Shown: positions 1-9,721, counted from the first letter of the stretch. The stretch: 64,000 bases of DNA from Gracilibacillus suaedae (GCF_017599345.1 NZ_JAGFVL010000039.1:62001-126000); one strand, 5' to 3'. Translations and numbers: made by a program. The notes: generated by a model not told the origin, from the letters alone.

Positions 1-1
1 T

Positions 2-1903
2 CGGTTTACACAGACAGATAGTGGCTACTTCTTACATAATGAAGCTCTGGAGTATAACTTTTTATACCATATGCTCCCGAAAATTCAAAAATTAGTACAA
101 GTATATGCTACAACTGCTGTGCGGAACAGGATCTTCAAAGAGAATCCGCGGCCAAAGATTAAAGTAAAGATCCAAAGGGAACGAACCAACTGGTTGGAAT
201 TCAAATTTGAAATGGATGGCATCCCTGACCAAGAGATACGCGACATATTATCGGCTTTGGAGGAAAAGCAAAAGTACTATCGTTTGCGGGACGGATCCTT
301 ATTGTCATTGGAAACAAGAGAGTTTGAAGAGCTTCAACGTTTTTTAAGGAGTGCTGCTCCGATCCAGGATCAAGAAGACGTGGTAAGTGGACTACATGTA
401 CCAGTCATTAAAGGAATGCAGTTACTAGACTCTGCTGATGATCAGGTATTCACATTTGAACAATCGTTTCGGCAGTTCCTACACAATATCGAAAATCCTG
501 ATAATCAGAAGTTTACAGTTCCGAATAACTTAAAGACCATATTACGAGATTATCAGACACAAGGTTATAAATGGCTAAAAACCCTTGCTATACATGGATT
601 TGGCGGAATTCTTGCAGATGATATGGGACTTGGCAAATCGCTACAAAGTATTGCATTTATTTTGTCTGAGCTTCCTACTATCCGTAAGAAAAAACTTCCT
701 ATTCTAATTGTTTGTCCATCATCTTTAATGTATAACTGGCGTAGTGAGATAAAGAAGTTCGCACCTGACATTCAAGTGACTATTGTAGATGGAAATAGAA
801 CAAAGCGATCCCAAAAGCGGACAATGGCGTTGGAAGTAGACGTTGTCATTACTTCCTACCAATTGTTACGAATGGATATCGACTGGTATAAGAAACAAGC
901 CTTTCACACTGTCTTCTTTGATGAGGCACAAGCCTTTAAAAATCCCGTTACACAAACAGCACAGGCAGTAAAGAAGATACAAGCTAGTAATCGCTTCGCA
1001 CTAACTGGTACACCGGTAGAAAATAATCAAGAGGAACTATGGTCGATTTTCCATGTCGTCTTTCCAGAACTATTTCATGGATTGAAGGAGTATAGTAATC
1101 TCACGAGAACGCAAATTACTCGGAGGAGCAGACCCTTTTTACTTCGTAGGGTGAAAGAGGATGTCCTCTCAGAGCTACCAGAAAAAATTGAATCAAGGGA
1201 ATCTGTCGAACTGCTACCAGATCAAAAGAAGCTTTATGCCGCTTATTTGGCAAAACTTCGTCATGACACCTTAAAGCATCTAGACCAGGACACATTACGG
1301 AAAAATCGGATCAAAATCCTTGCTGGCCTGACACGGTTACGACAGATCTGCTGTCACCCTGCCTTATTTGTAGATGGGTATAAAGGAAGTTCTGCTAAAT
1401 TTGAACAGCTAAAACAGATTTTAGAGGAATCGAGGCTAGCAGGAAGAAGGGTATTGATTTTCTCACAGTTTACGAAAATGCTTGAGTTAATAGGTAGAGA
1501 TCTAGCGATTCAAGGCAGGTCCTTTTTGTATCTGGATGGGCAAACCCCGTCAGAAGAACGTGTCAAAAGATGCAATCGATTCAATGCAGGTGAATGCGAT
1601 TTGTTTCTGATTTCAATGAAAGCAGGTGGAACAGGCCTTAACCTGACTGGTGCTGACACGGTTATTTTTTATGATACTTGGTGGAATCCTGCTGTGGAAG
1701 AACAAGCAGCAGACCGTGCCCATCGTATTGGGCAGACGAATGCCGTACAAGTCCTCAAGCTTGTTGCCCGTGGTACAATTGAAGAAAAAATGAATGATTT
1801 GCAAGAACAAAAAAGATCCCTTATAGAAGAGATCATTGCTTCGAAGGAAAAAGCATCGTCCACATTAACAGAAGAAGATATTCGTGAAATATTGTTATTG
1901 TGA
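2..1903 (+). CDS. SNF2-family DEAD/DEAH-like helicase, 5' end missing
   Basis: C-terminal part of a large SNF2/RapA-like ATP-dependent DNA translocase. The frame is open to the left edge: in-frame codons upstream of the ATG at 71 encode more of the SNF2-associated domain, so the gene starts outside the window and that ATG is internal. Numbering from it, the Walker A motif DDMGLGKS is at residues 183-190, followed by the DEAQ box, the LTGTP motif III, and a helicase C domain with GGTGLNLT and a QAADRAHRIGQ arginine-finger motif. The bacterial family usually carries a SWIM zinc finger at the N-terminus, which would lie outside. Role inferred: DNA or nucleoprotein remodelling; specific substrate unknown. 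Confidence 0.93.
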   Translation, partial: RFTQTDSGYFLHNEALEYNFLYHMLPKIQKLVQVYATTAVRNRIFKENPRPKIKVKIQRERTNWLEFKFEMDGIPDQEIRDILSALEEKQKYYRLRDGSLLSLETREFEELQRFLRSAAPIQDQEDVVSGLHVPVIKGMQLLDSADDQVFTFEQSFRQFLHNIENPDNQKFTVPNNLKTILRDYQTQGYKWLKTLAIHGFGGILADDMGLGKSLQSIAFILSELPTIRKKKLPILIVCPSSLMYNWRSEIKKFAPDIQVTIVDGNRTKRSQKRTMALEVDVVITSYQLLRMDIDWYKKQAFHTVFFDEAQAFKNPVTQTAQAVKKIQASNRFALTGTPVENNQEELWSIFHVVFPELFHGLKEYSNLTRTQITRRSRPFLLRRVKEDVLSELPEKIESRESVELLPDQKKLYAAYLAKLRHDTLKHLDQDTLRKNRIKILAGLTRLRQICCHPALFVDGYKGSSAKFEQLKQILEESRLAGRRVLIFSQFTKMLELIGRDLAIQGRSFLYLDGQTPSEERVKRCNRFNAGECDLFLISMKAGGTGLNLTGADTVIFYDTWWNPAVEEQAADRAHRIGQTNAVQVLKLVARGTIEEKMNDLQEQKRSLIEEIIASKEKASSTLTEEDIREILLL

Positions 1904-1951
1904 ATTTTTGCAAGGGGTGTGAGGGACAAGATACCTGACCCCCGTCCCATT

Positions 1952-2500
1952 CTAGTTACCTTTCACCTTACTTTTATAGTCACCATACAATAAGAGGCTT
2001 AGAATGAAAAGAAACATGATCATCATAAGCGGTATGATCCATAATTGACTTTCCTCCATCTTCCATCCTGCTATCATAATCGATACCGAAATAATTGGAG
2101 CGAATATATAATAAGACTTCGCTTCATAAAACCAGCCATAAGGGAAAAAATGGGCTCCTGTCACGATAGCAAAAAAGATAATCATGTCCTTAGGGCTTTG
2201 CATAAACGCCCAAAATATAATAGGAAAATACATAAACTGAGCTAAGTTTAAGAATAACCCTAACATTCCTAGTGGATTATCCGCTAATTTCCAATCGGCT
2301 TTTACAATAGCTGAAACACCTAATGCCAGTGGAAAAAGGAAAGCGCTAAGAAAAAATAAGATGATATTCTTTGTTTGAATTGGTATCGTTTGTGCATAAA
2401 TGATAGCAATCGCTAGCCAAATAATCGTTGCCGCCATAATAAAAGCAATCCCGTTCTTCCCTTTTACAGCAGCATCTCGTTTCCATTCAGAAATATTCAA
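1952..2500 (-). CDS. Integral membrane protein, DUF7010-like
   Basis: A 182-residue hydrophobic protein with about six predicted membrane segments; no catalytic motif seen. The N-terminal block ISEWKRDAAVKGKNGIAF resembles proteins I recall as DUF7010, function unknown. I chose a TTG start at 2500 because GGAGG sits 8 nt before it; the upstream ATG at 2584 has no ribosome binding site and adds a non-hydrophobic leader. It lies 95 nt downstream of the tetR-like gene on the same strand, so it may be the last gene of that operon. Confidence 0.72.
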   Translation of the reverse strand: MNISEWKRDAAVKGKNGIAFIMAATIIWLAIAIIYAQTIPIQTKNIILFFLSAFLFPLALGVSAIVKADWKLADNPLGMLGLFLNLAQFMYFPIIFWAFMQSPKDMIIFFAIVTGAHFFPYGWFYEAKSYYIFAPIISVSIMIAGWKMEESQLWIIPLMMIMFLFILSLLLYGDYKSKVKGN

Positions 2501-2595
2501 TTTTTTAACCTCCAGCACTATAGACATTAGCTTGGTGTGTGATCTTCTGTTGGTTAACTTATTATACCATGTTAAAAATAACATACTTCATTTTT

Positions 2596-3180
2596 TTATT
2601 GTTTTAATCCTGCTAACAAATGCTCCAGAACAACCATCGCTTCTCCTATTACCTCTTTCTGATCAATATGCTCAGCAATCCATAGAACCGCTTCATTCAT
2701 TGCTCCTGATAAGCAATGTGTCATAGCTTCAATGGAAATCGGCTTTAGTAATCCTTGTTCCTGCATTAACTGTAATTGTTCTTTCAAAGAACTCATCGAG
2801 TATTTTTCGTCCATTTTCCGAAACACATCCCAGCCTAAAACGGCCGGTCCATCAATCAAAAGGATACGTTGATTGTGGGATTGCACTGCCCCTTCCAAAA
2901 AAGCTCGACAACCACGGATCAGCTGCTCCCAGCTGTCATTCCCTCTTGCCGCTTCTACTTCTACATGTTCCCCCACTTCCTTTTGAACAGTTTCAAAAAC
3001 AGCAAGAAAAAGCCCTTTTTTATTTCGAAAGTGGTGGTATAATGCCCCTCGAGTTAAGTTCGCTTCTTTAACTATCTCTTCTAATGCCACTTTTGCATAG
3101 CCATACTCTGTAAAATGATATCGGGCAATTTTTATCAAGTTATCTATTGTCTGCTCCGTTTCTAATTTGGTTCTTCTCAT
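2596..3180 (-). CDS. TetR/AcrR-family transcriptional regulator
   Basis: 194 residues with an N-terminal TetR helix-turn-helix at about residues 33-52 (motif LTRGALYHHFRNKKGLF) and a divergent C-terminal ligand-binding helical domain. The family represses nearby genes and is released by small hydrophobic ligands. TAAGGAG precedes the ATG. It is the third gene of a leftward VOC - AlkC-like - TetR operon; the best operator candidate is the 29-bp palindrome at 4440-4468 upstream of that operon, where it could control both divergent units. Target assignment is inference. Confidence 0.9.
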   Translation of the reverse strand: MRRTKLETEQTIDNLIKIARYHFTEYGYAKVALEEIVKEANLTRGALYHHFRNKKGLFLAVFETVQKEVGEHVEVEAARGNDSWEQLIRGCRAFLEGAVQSHNQRILLIDGPAVLGWDVFRKMDEKYSMSSLKEQLQLMQEQGLLKPISIEAMTHCLSGAMNEAVLWIAEHIDQKEVIGEAMVVLEHLLAGLKQ

Positions 3181-3193
3181 GCTGTTCCACTCC

Positions 3194-3976
3194 TTACTTC
3201 ACTTTTCGCAATAACTCTAGTGCATGCTCATGTTCTGATTTTACCAGAGTTCTTAATCCGTTTTTAATTATTTTTCGATTCACATGATGATTGGCTTTCA
3301 TCAGATGATGCAACCATATTAAAACTTGTTCCGGAGATTCTTTCGTTAAATCATTCAGATGATTGGCTACTGATTTTTGCACATAAGGAGAAGTATCATG
3401 AAGCAAGCTTTTAAGCAAAGATAAATTGTTTTCAAGATTATTCTTCAGTGGTGGCATCTTTTTAGCCCAAGGCAGCCTTGGGCGTGTTCCTTCACTGACT
3501 AATCGCCTCACATGTGGGTTGGGATCTGTTATCCAATCTTGAAGATAGTTCATGGAATGATCGATATCTGCTATTAGATATGGACGGATCGTATATTCAG
3601 CTGTATGTCGTTTTGTTATTTCATATATTGCATAGAAGGAAAGATCAAAATACGCCAACCCATACTTTTCAACAAAATAGGCTACCGGCATTAGGAAATA
3701 TCCGTTGGTAAACATTCCTTTTTCTGTTTTATTTTCCGGTCCGAGTATCTTTAGTAAGATAGCGATAGCTTCCGGATAGTCTGATGGGAGGTTTTGTTGC
3801 AATGCATCCGCAAACACCTCCACTCTAGCTTTCAATTCTTTATTCGCTACCTCTCTGGTTACTAACTCTATAAAGACCTTGTGGTTAAAGTTAGGATAAA
3901 TCGGGTGAATTAATTCCGCTAAACGAAGGGCCAATTCTTGATCAAAGTAATATTTTAAAGGGACATAATTGCCCAT
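3194..3976 (-). CDS. AlkC/AlkD-like DNA alkylation repair protein (HEAT-like repeats)
   Basis: 260-residue all-helical protein. The SEGTRPRLPWA block at residues 161-171 and the following HEAT-like helices (DTSPYVQKSVANHLND) are typical of the AlkC branch of the AlkC/AlkD superfamily, which are DNA glycosylases removing N3- or N7-alkylated purines without base flipping. The ATG overlaps the TAA of the upstream VOC gene in a TAATG junction, implying translational coupling, and the tetR-like gene follows after 13 nt. Members of this superfamily vary in activity, so glycosylase function is probable, not shown. Confidence 0.85.
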   Translation of the reverse strand: MGNYVPLKYYFDQELALRLAELIHPIYPNFNHKVFIELVTREVANKELKARVEVFADALQQNLPSDYPEAIAILLKILGPENKTEKGMFTNGYFLMPVAYFVEKYGLAYFDLSFYAIYEITKRHTAEYTIRPYLIADIDHSMNYLQDWITDPNPHVRRLVSEGTRPRLPWAKKMPPLKNNLENNLSLLKSLLHDTSPYVQKSVANHLNDLTKESPEQVLIWLHHLMKANHHVNRKIIKNGLRTLVKSEHEHALELLRKVK

Positions 3977-4407
3977 TACACTTCATCCTTCCATGCTTCT
4001 TCTCTATACTGATCTTGAAACGATTTATCAGGTGGAATGACGGTGATTACATCAATTAAGATACCATTTGGATCACTTGTAATAAAATGTCTTTGTCCAA
4101 ATGCCTCGTCGCGTAATTCAAGGTGTAAAGGAAGTCGATGTTCTTTAATCAGTTTCTGATAGACTTGATCCACATTGTCTACCTCAAAATTAAGGATTAA
4201 CCCTTGCACTGACTTACCAAACGATGATGGTACTGTTTCATGGCTAGCTTGAAGAATTGCCAATTCATCACCAGTCTCCTCCTGTTTCAAACTCATGTAC
4301 CAATCCGCTTCAAACACGACAGAGAAACCAAAAAACTTTTGATAAAATTCTCCTGTTTCCTTTACCTTTTCCGTCATCAATACCGGATAAAAACTGCTTA
4401 ATCTCAT
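3976..4407 (-). CDS. VOC superfamily (glyoxalase/bleomycin-resistance fold) protein
   Basis: 143-residue protein with two beta-alpha-beta-beta-beta modules of the vicinal oxygen chelate fold: [20 protein letters not shown] at the start and a C-terminal [14 protein letters not shown] block. Glyoxalases, bleomycin-binding proteins and dioxygenases share this fold; substrate cannot be told. The ATG at 4407 has GAGGAG 8 nt upstream, whereas the in-frame GTG three codons earlier would sit on that site. First gene of the operon with the AlkC-like and TetR genes, so a role in resistance to a DNA-damaging or toxic compound is a reasonable guess. Confidence 0.85.
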   Translation of the reverse strand: MRLSSFYPVLMTEKVKETGEFYQKFFGFSVVFEADWYMSLKQEETGDELAILQASHETVPSSFGKSVQGLILNFEVDNVDQVYQKLIKEHRLPLHLELRDEAFGQRHFITSDPNGILIDVITVIPPDKSFQDQYREEAWKDEV

Positions 4408-4439
4408 GATTCTCACTCCTCTTTTAAATTTGAATCCAT

Positions 4440-4468
4440 TTTAACATACACACTGTATGTATGTTAAA
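4440..4468. promoter_or_regulatory. 29-bp palindrome, probable TetR/AcrR-type operator
   Basis: Perfect 11-bp arms TTTAACATACA and TGTATGTTAAA around a 7-bp spacer, between the divergent VOC operon and amidase gene. ACATACA/TGTATGT arms resemble operators of AcrR-type TetR repressors. The palindrome overlaps the likely -35 of the amidase promoter and lies just upstream of the VOC operon, so one protein could shut both. Confidence 0.75.
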
Positions 4469-4482
4469 TGATATGCTATACT
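4454..4482 (+). promoter_or_regulatory. Putative sigma-A promoter for the amidase gene
   Basis: A good -10 TATACT is at 4477-4482. The hexamer 17 bp upstream (TGTATG, 4454-4459) is a weak -35 and lies inside the palindrome, which fits a repressor-controlled promoter. Confidence 0.45.
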
Positions 4483-4520
4483 GTAAATAAGTGTTATGTA
4501 TAGAGGAGAGTGACTGATAT

Positions 4521-5963
4521 ATGAAAGCTTTGAATGATTTGCTTCAACTAGATGCCTTAGGGCAAAAGGCGTTGCTCAATCAAAAGGAAATATCTGTCCT
4601 AGAACTAACCGATTTTTATATCAATCAAATCGAGCAATTTAACCCCATTTTGAATGCGATAGTCACAAAAAGTTTTGAACTAGGGCGAGATCAAGCAAAA
4701 AAGATGACGACATCAGAAGGGAAGGTTGCAGGACTTCCTTTTTTAATAAAAGATTTAAATGCGGTAAAAGGAATTAGACAAACAAGCGGGTCTCGAATGT
4801 TAAAGGATTTTATCGCTCCAGAAAGTGATGAGATCGTTAATCGTTTTGAAAATGCTGGACTTATTTTTCTAGGAAAAACAAATACACCTGAATTGGGTTT
4901 TCTACCTACGACAGAGCCTCTGCTATTTGGGGCGACTAAAAACCCATGGGATTTAGAACGCTCACCAGGGGGATCAAGCGGTGGTTCTGCAGCAGCTGTT
5001 GCAGCTGGTTTAATTCCTTTTGCACATGCTAATGATGGTGGTGGATCGATTCGAATTCCCGCCTCTGCCTGTGGATTGTTTGGCTTTAAGCCAAGTCGAG
5101 GAAGAATGCCCTATCCTGCTTATATGAATCATTTCTCTATCAACCACGCACTTACTCGTTCTGTTAGAGATAGTGTAGCATTATTGGATATTTTAAATGG
5201 CGCCGGAGACCACCAACTGTATCCTGCTTTTACTTCAAAGAAAAACTTCTTAGAACGTGTCCATGAAACACCTAGAAAACTGAGGATTGCTGTTCAATAT
5301 CAAACAGATGAGACTATTCATTTTGATGAAGAGACTAGAAAAAACATGGAGAGCACCGTACAACTAGTAAAGGAGTTAGGGCATGAAGTAGTCGAGAAAA
5401 TGCCGAAAATCGATTTCCAAGAACTAGCCAAACATTTTATTAATATTTGGATGGGGAGTGGATCTGCTGTTATCAAGCATTCTGGATTAATGGTCAGCCA
5501 AGAACCTTCTTACCAGAACCTAGAACCGTTAACTTACGAAATTCTAAGACACGGAAAAGACTTATCAGCATTAGAATATGAGGAATCCCGAGTATATATC
5601 CAGAAGGAAGCTCAAAACATCTTAGCCTTTTTCCAAGATGTAGATGTATGGATGACACCGACTATGAATCAATTGCCAACAAAACTTGGAAAAGATACAA
5701 CCCCACCAAAAGATGCATTTGAACAAATGATGAATAACATGTTAGACTATAATCCATTTATGCCCATTGCCAATGCAACGGGACAACCGGCAATGAGTGT
5801 CCCAACTCATTGGACAAATGAAGGAATACCCGTTGGAACGCATTTCTTTGGTAGGCTTGGTGAAGATCAATTATTGCTCCAGCTCGCTTCCCAGATTGAA
5901 CGAGAAAAACCATGGTTTCACAACTATCAAAAAATTAGTGATAACATATTAGGAGGGAGGTGA
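4521..5963 (+). CDS. Amidase-signature family amidase
   Basis: 480-residue soluble enzyme of the amidase signature family, hydrolysing carboxamides. The Ser-cisSer-Lys triad is visible: Lys77 in LPFLIKDLN, cis-Ser153 in [10 protein letters not shown], and nucleophile Ser176 in [10 protein letters not shown]. The C-terminal block [14 protein letters not shown] with GTHFFGR is typical of 6-aminohexanoate/AtzF-like amidases. No GatA partners are nearby, so it is unlikely to be the tRNA amidotransferase subunit. GGAG lies upstream of the ATG. Divergent from the TetR operon and probably under the same operator. Confidence 0.93.
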   Translation: MKALNDLLQLDALGQKALLNQKEISVLELTDFYINQIEQFNPILNAIVTKSFELGRDQAKKMTTSEGKVAGLPFLIKDLNAVKGIRQTSGSRMLKDFIAPESDEIVNRFENAGLIFLGKTNTPELGFLPTTEPLLFGATKNPWDLERSPGGSSGGSAAAVAAGLIPFAHANDGGGSIRIPASACGLFGFKPSRGRMPYPAYMNHFSINHALTRSVRDSVALLDILNGAGDHQLYPAFTSKKNFLERVHETPRKLRIAVQYQTDETIHFDEETRKNMESTVQLVKELGHEVVEKMPKIDFQELAKHFINIWMGSGSAVIKHSGLMVSQEPSYQNLEPLTYEILRHGKDLSALEYEESRVYIQKEAQNILAFFQDVDVWMTPTMNQLPTKLGKDTTPPKDAFEQMMNNMLDYNPFMPIANATGQPAMSVPTHWTNEGIPVGTHFFGRLGEDQLLLQLASQIEREKPWFHNYQKISDNILGGR

Positions 5964-5980
5964 CCACCCTCCCCTATTTT

Positions 5981-6802
5981 TCACTCCTTAACAGATCCAG
6001 AAGTTAAACCAGATACGATCCGCTTTTGGAATAATAGTACTAAGACAACAATCGGGATTGTGACGATAACTGTTGCTGCGGAAATATCGCCCCACGGAAT
6101 AGAAAATTCACTTTGATACATAGATATCCCTACTGGAACAGTTCTCCATAAATCATCACTATTAATAGTTAAGGCAAACAAGTACTCATTCCAAGCAGCG
6201 ATAAAAACTAAAATCGCTGTCGTAAATATGCCCGGTGTTGCTAATGGGAAGATAATTTTACGAAATGTTTGAAATGGGCTTGCACCATCTAATTTTGCTG
6301 ATTCTTCTAATTCGAACGGAATCTTATTAAAAAAAGTGGCAAGCACCCAGATCGATAACGGTAAACTAATCGTAATATACGGGATGACTAATCCGATATA
6401 GCTATTACGCAATCCTAATTCTGTCACTAAGTTAAAAATGGGTGATATAATCGCAATTTGCGGAAACATCGATGCTGCGAGTACAACTCCTAAAAATAAT
6501 CCTTTCCCCTTGATTGGCAACCTTGTAACAGCATAGGCTGCAAATGCAGCACATCCAACTGCTAAAATCGTAGTTAAACTTGAAACGACAAAACTGTTTA
6601 ACATATAGCGCAATAACGGTCGATTCGTCAATGCAGCTTCATAAGATGATAATGTAGGACTCGTGGTAAACCAACGGAATGAAGTAAAAATTTCACCAAC
6701 TGGTTTTACCGAAGTCAAAAAAACCCATATAAATGGAAACATTACTAAAAAAACAAAGATAGCTAAAAATAGATAAAAACCAATACCAGCTCGTTTTCTC
6801 AT
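5981..6802 (-). CDS. Carbohydrate ABC transporter permease, MalG-type
   Basis: 273-residue inner subunit of a CUT1-type sugar importer, with six predicted membrane helices and the EAA cytoplasmic loop (EESAKLDGASPFQTF) that docks on the ATPase. It follows the MalF-type gene by 14 nt and ends the operon. No ATPase gene is present, so as in other Firmicutes CUT1 systems a shared MsmX/MsmK-like ATPase encoded elsewhere probably powers it. The sugar cannot be read from the permease. Confidence 0.94.
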   Translation of the reverse strand: MRKRAGIGFYLFLAIFVFLVMFPFIWVFLTSVKPVGEIFTSFRWFTTSPTLSSYEAALTNRPLLRYMLNSFVVSSLTTILAVGCAAFAAYAVTRLPIKGKGLFLGVVLAASMFPQIAIISPIFNLVTELGLRNSYIGLVIPYITISLPLSIWVLATFFNKIPFELEESAKLDGASPFQTFRKIIFPLATPGIFTTAILVFIAAWNEYLFALTINSDDLWRTVPVGISMYQSEFSIPWGDISAATVIVTIPIVVLVLLFQKRIVSGLTSGSVKE

Positions 6803-6816
6803 CTCAGTACCCCCTT

Positions 6817-8130
6817 CTATTTCGTACGTCCTGCGAATAAATCGGAACCAATTAATCGAACATAGATAAAACTAATCAATGCCACACAGAGAAATACGAT
6901 AACGGATAATACTGAACCCTCACCAAAGTTCTGCTGTGAGAACAAGGTAACGTATGCATACACGGAGATCGACTCTGTGGCATTCGCCGGTCCACCACCA
7001 GTTAACACATAAATTAAGTCGAAAACTCGAAACGCATCCAATGTTCTAAACAATAGAGCAACTAAAATAGCTGATTTTAGTAAAGGTAGTGTAATCTTAA
7101 AGAATTGTTGCCATTTATTTGCACCATCGACATTACTAGCTTCATACAATGAATTCGGGATCGTTTGCAATCCAGCAAGTAATAATAACGCCATGTATGG
7201 TGTTGTTTTCCAAACGTCCGCAAATATAATGGCAAACATACCACCATCAGAAGTGGACAATAGCCATGATGCACTTGGTATAATATTTAACTTCTCAAAA
7301 TAATGGGCAACGATCCCAGTTTGGCCATCGTATAAAAACCCCCACATCATGGCAGCAACCGCTGTAGGTATTGCCCATGGAATTAATACAGAAGCACGCA
7401 CGATCCCTCGTCCTTTAAATGCTCGGTTAATCAGTAAAGCAATTGCTAAACCTAAGACAAGTTCAAATCCAACAGAGACAACGGTAAAATAAAACGTATT
7501 CCACAAAGATTGCCACATACGTTGGTCTTGGAAGTATTTAGTGTAATTTGCAAAACCAATAAAATTTGATTCTAAAATATTATCACTTGTCCCTGCAAGT
7601 AAGGATCCAGTTTGTTCGAAACTTTGAGCTAACTGTTCATTGTCAGTAGAGTCCGCTATAGACAAGAAATCTGCCGATATATTCTCCAGAGCACCCCGAT
7701 AATCTGCGGCAAAATCATTATCTACCTTGGTATATTTGAGCTCAGAGTCTGATATGGGCTCAAAGTTCATCAACATTTCATCTATCTGTTCTATTTTTGC
7801 ATTAATTTCCGCATCACTTGTTAATTCCTGATGATAACCTTCGATCGCTTCCCTTGCTTGCTGAACAGCTTCTAACTGATCACCCTCAGCATTACCTTCT
7901 AGATCACTAAGCTGACCATCGATATAAAAGTAATTGTCAACATAACGTTCCAAATCAATATTAGCGTTCAACATTTTTTGTGACCTTGTCGGATCATTAA
8001 GGCGATAATCAAATAAACTGTTATAAAAAGACTGTGCAACCGGCCATAAAGTGACAACGATAACAAGTAGTAACGATGGTAAAATCATCGCATAACCTAG
8101 CTGTTTTTCGTTAAGTTGAAATTTTTTCAC
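6817..8130 (-). CDS. Carbohydrate ABC transporter permease, MalF-type, with large extracytoplasmic insert
   Basis: 437 residues, against roughly 290-310 for ordinary MalF-type permeases. After membrane segment 1 (about residues 12-36) comes a charged, hydrophilic and helical stretch at residues 50-188, then the usual core beginning NFIGFANYTKYF and the EAA loop YEASNVDGANKWQQFF. The insert would sit outside the membrane between TM1 and TM2, unlike E. coli MalF where the P2 loop lies between TM3 and TM4. It may contact the binding protein; that is inference. Same operon as the LacI regulator, lipoprotein and MalG-type gene. Confidence 0.93.
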   Translation of the reverse strand: MKKFQLNEKQLGYAMILPSLLLVIVVTLWPVAQSFYNSLFDYRLNDPTRSQKMLNANIDLERYVDNYFYIDGQLSDLEGNAEGDQLEAVQQAREAIEGYHQELTSDAEINAKIEQIDEMLMNFEPISDSELKYTKVDNDFAADYRGALENISADFLSIADSTDNEQLAQSFEQTGSLLAGTSDNILESNFIGFANYTKYFQDQRMWQSLWNTFYFTVVSVGFELVLGLAIALLINRAFKGRGIVRASVLIPWAIPTAVAAMMWGFLYDGQTGIVAHYFEKLNIIPSASWLLSTSDGGMFAIIFADVWKTTPYMALLLLAGLQTIPNSLYEASNVDGANKWQQFFKITLPLLKSAILVALLFRTLDAFRVFDLIYVLTGGGPANATESISVYAYVTLFSQQNFGEGSVLSVIVFLCVALISFIYVRLIGSDLFAGRTK

Positions 8131-8184
8131 TTTACCTTCCCTCCCCTTCTATCAAACACACCTTACGAAAGATGTACTTGAAAG

Positions 8185-8225
8185 AAAAAGCAAGATGAGT
8201 TCACACATGCCCATCTTGCTTTTTT
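8185..8225 (-). terminator. Intra-operon stem-loop with U-tract between binding-protein and permease genes
   Basis: Arms AAAAAGCAAGATG (8185-8197) and CATCTTGCTTTTT (8212-8224) form a strong hairpin; read leftward it ends in a T-rich stretch. Its place just after the lipoprotein gene suggests a leaky terminator or mRNA-stabilising hairpin that keeps binding protein in excess over permeases. Confidence 0.75.
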
Positions 8226-8243
8226 AGTTCGATTTGATACAAA

Positions 8244-9572
8244 TTAGTCTCCCATTGCTTCCTCCATTTTGGATTGCATATTTTCTGCAGCTTCCTCTGC
8301 TGATTGATCTCCAGTTAATACTTTAGATATTTCAATTTGCATGATATCTGAAATCTCCGGGTAAATCGGTGATACAGGACGTGGTACCGCAGATTGTAAA
8401 ACATTCACAAATTCAGGGTTTGCAAATAACGGCCCAGCTTCTTTTACTTCCGGATCTTCATAAAGCGCTTCCAATGTTGGCGCGCGTCCTCCATGGACCG
8501 CAATGATTTTCTGCCCCTCTTCACCAGTCATAAACTTTAAGAATTCCCATGCTTCTTCTGGATGTTCTGAATAACGGTTAATCATACCCATCCAGCCTCC
8601 TAAAGTGGCTGCATGACCTTCGTCACCTGCTGGAAGTGGTGCAATATCTACGTTACCGACAATAGATGAACGCTCCTCATCATTTGACGATGCTTGTAAA
8701 TATGGCCAGTTACGAGCAAACACCGCATCTCCTGCAATCCAAGCATTTTCTGTTTCTGTTTCCATAAAGTTCAAAATATTGTCAGGAACAAAATCTGAAT
8801 TCACAACTTCCGTTAATTTTTCTAGTCCTTTAACCGTCTCAGGACTGTTTACAACTACATTATTATCATCATCAATAACTTGCCCACCATAAGATGCTAT
8901 AAATTCAATATAGTTACATACTAACCCTTCATATTGTGCAGCTTGCATCAAGTATCCAAATTCTGTACCTTCTTCTCCTTGCAGCTCACTCGCTTGCTCT
9001 ATCAATTCATCCCAAGTTTCGGGTGCTTCCTCAACAATATCAGATCGATAGTAAAGCATCCCAGCATCTGTGAATTTGGGCATTGCCCATTGCTTGCCAT
9101 TAAAGTTTGCTGCTTGAACAGTACCTGGGAAATAGGCATCCATATCAATGCTATCTCTTTCAATAAAGCGATCTAATTCTAATGCATAGTTTGCTTGTGC
9201 AAATTCTGCTGGCCAGATAACATCTGCATCAAATACATCTACTTCAGAACTTTGTGAACTGAACATGGTTACGTATTGATCATGTGATTGACCTGTATCT
9301 GCCGGCATTTCTCTGAGTTCTACGTTAATATGGGGATGTTTCTCTTCGAAAGCTTCAATGACTAAATCAATGGCTCCTGTCGTATCTACACCACGTGCAT
9401 AAACGATGGTAACCTCTTCTGAAGCGCTTTCATTTCCTTCACTGGTTGTTTCTTCATCAGATGTACCTTCTGTATTATCTGTTTCTGATGTACTTTCACC
9501 ATTACACGCCACAACAAAAATAGCCAATACTGAGATAATACCTACTAGTAAAAGTCTTTTCATCTGTTCCAT
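8244..9572 (-). CDS. Sugar ABC transporter substrate-binding lipoprotein
   Basis: 442 residues: a lipoprotein signal with lipobox VVAC (Cys23), an acidic Ser/Thr/Glu linker at about 24-50, then a family-1 extracellular solute-binding fold (GAIDLVIEAFEEKHP, VDVFDADVIWPAEFA, GGWMGMINRYSEHPEEAWEFL). The VDVFDADVIWPAEFA block is reminiscent of trehalose/maltose-type proteins (ThuE/LpqY), but ligand is not established. AGGGGG sits 7 nt before the chosen ATG. It follows the LacI gene, with a candidate operator in the gap. Confidence 0.93.
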   Translation of the reverse strand: MEQMKRLLLVGIISVLAIFVVACNGESTSETDNTEGTSDEETTSEGNESASEEVTIVYARGVDTTGAIDLVIEAFEEKHPHINVELREMPADTGQSHDQYVTMFSSQSSEVDVFDADVIWPAEFAQANYALELDRFIERDSIDMDAYFPGTVQAANFNGKQWAMPKFTDAGMLYYRSDIVEEAPETWDELIEQASELQGEEGTEFGYLMQAAQYEGLVCNYIEFIASYGGQVIDDDNNVVVNSPETVKGLEKLTEVVNSDFVPDNILNFMETETENAWIAGDAVFARNWPYLQASSNDEERSSIVGNVDIAPLPAGDEGHAATLGGWMGMINRYSEHPEEAWEFLKFMTGEEGQKIIAVHGGRAPTLEALYEDPEVKEAGPLFANPEFVNVLQSAVPRPVSPIYPEISDIMQIEISKVLTGDQSAEEAAENMQSKMEEAMGD

Positions 9573-9615
9573 AACAGAACCCCCTATTACAGATTTTCGA
9601 TTTCGTTTAACCTTT

Positions 9616-9629
9616 TGAAATCGATTACA
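9616..9629. promoter_or_regulatory. LacI-type operator candidate upstream of the binding-protein gene
   Basis: TGAAATCGATTACA, an imperfect 14-bp palindrome with CG at its centre as in LacI/GalR operators. It lies 44 nt before the lipoprotein start and closely matches the site upstream of the lacI-like gene at 10799-10812. Confidence 0.65.
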
Positions 9630-9721
9630 TTTTGATTTTATATGAACTGTATATACAAGTCAACAATTTACGAAAATAAATTATCTTAATTTAATCGGCG
9701 GAAAAAGTTACACCGAAACTT

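Noticed and set aside
1669-1950. Leftward frame inside the SNF2 gene
   Set aside because: Antisense shadow of a conserved coding region, no own motifs.
9406-9618. Rightward frame opposite the lipoprotein gene start
   Set aside because: Shadow frame rich in Ser/Val from the antisense of an acidic linker; no ribosome binding site.
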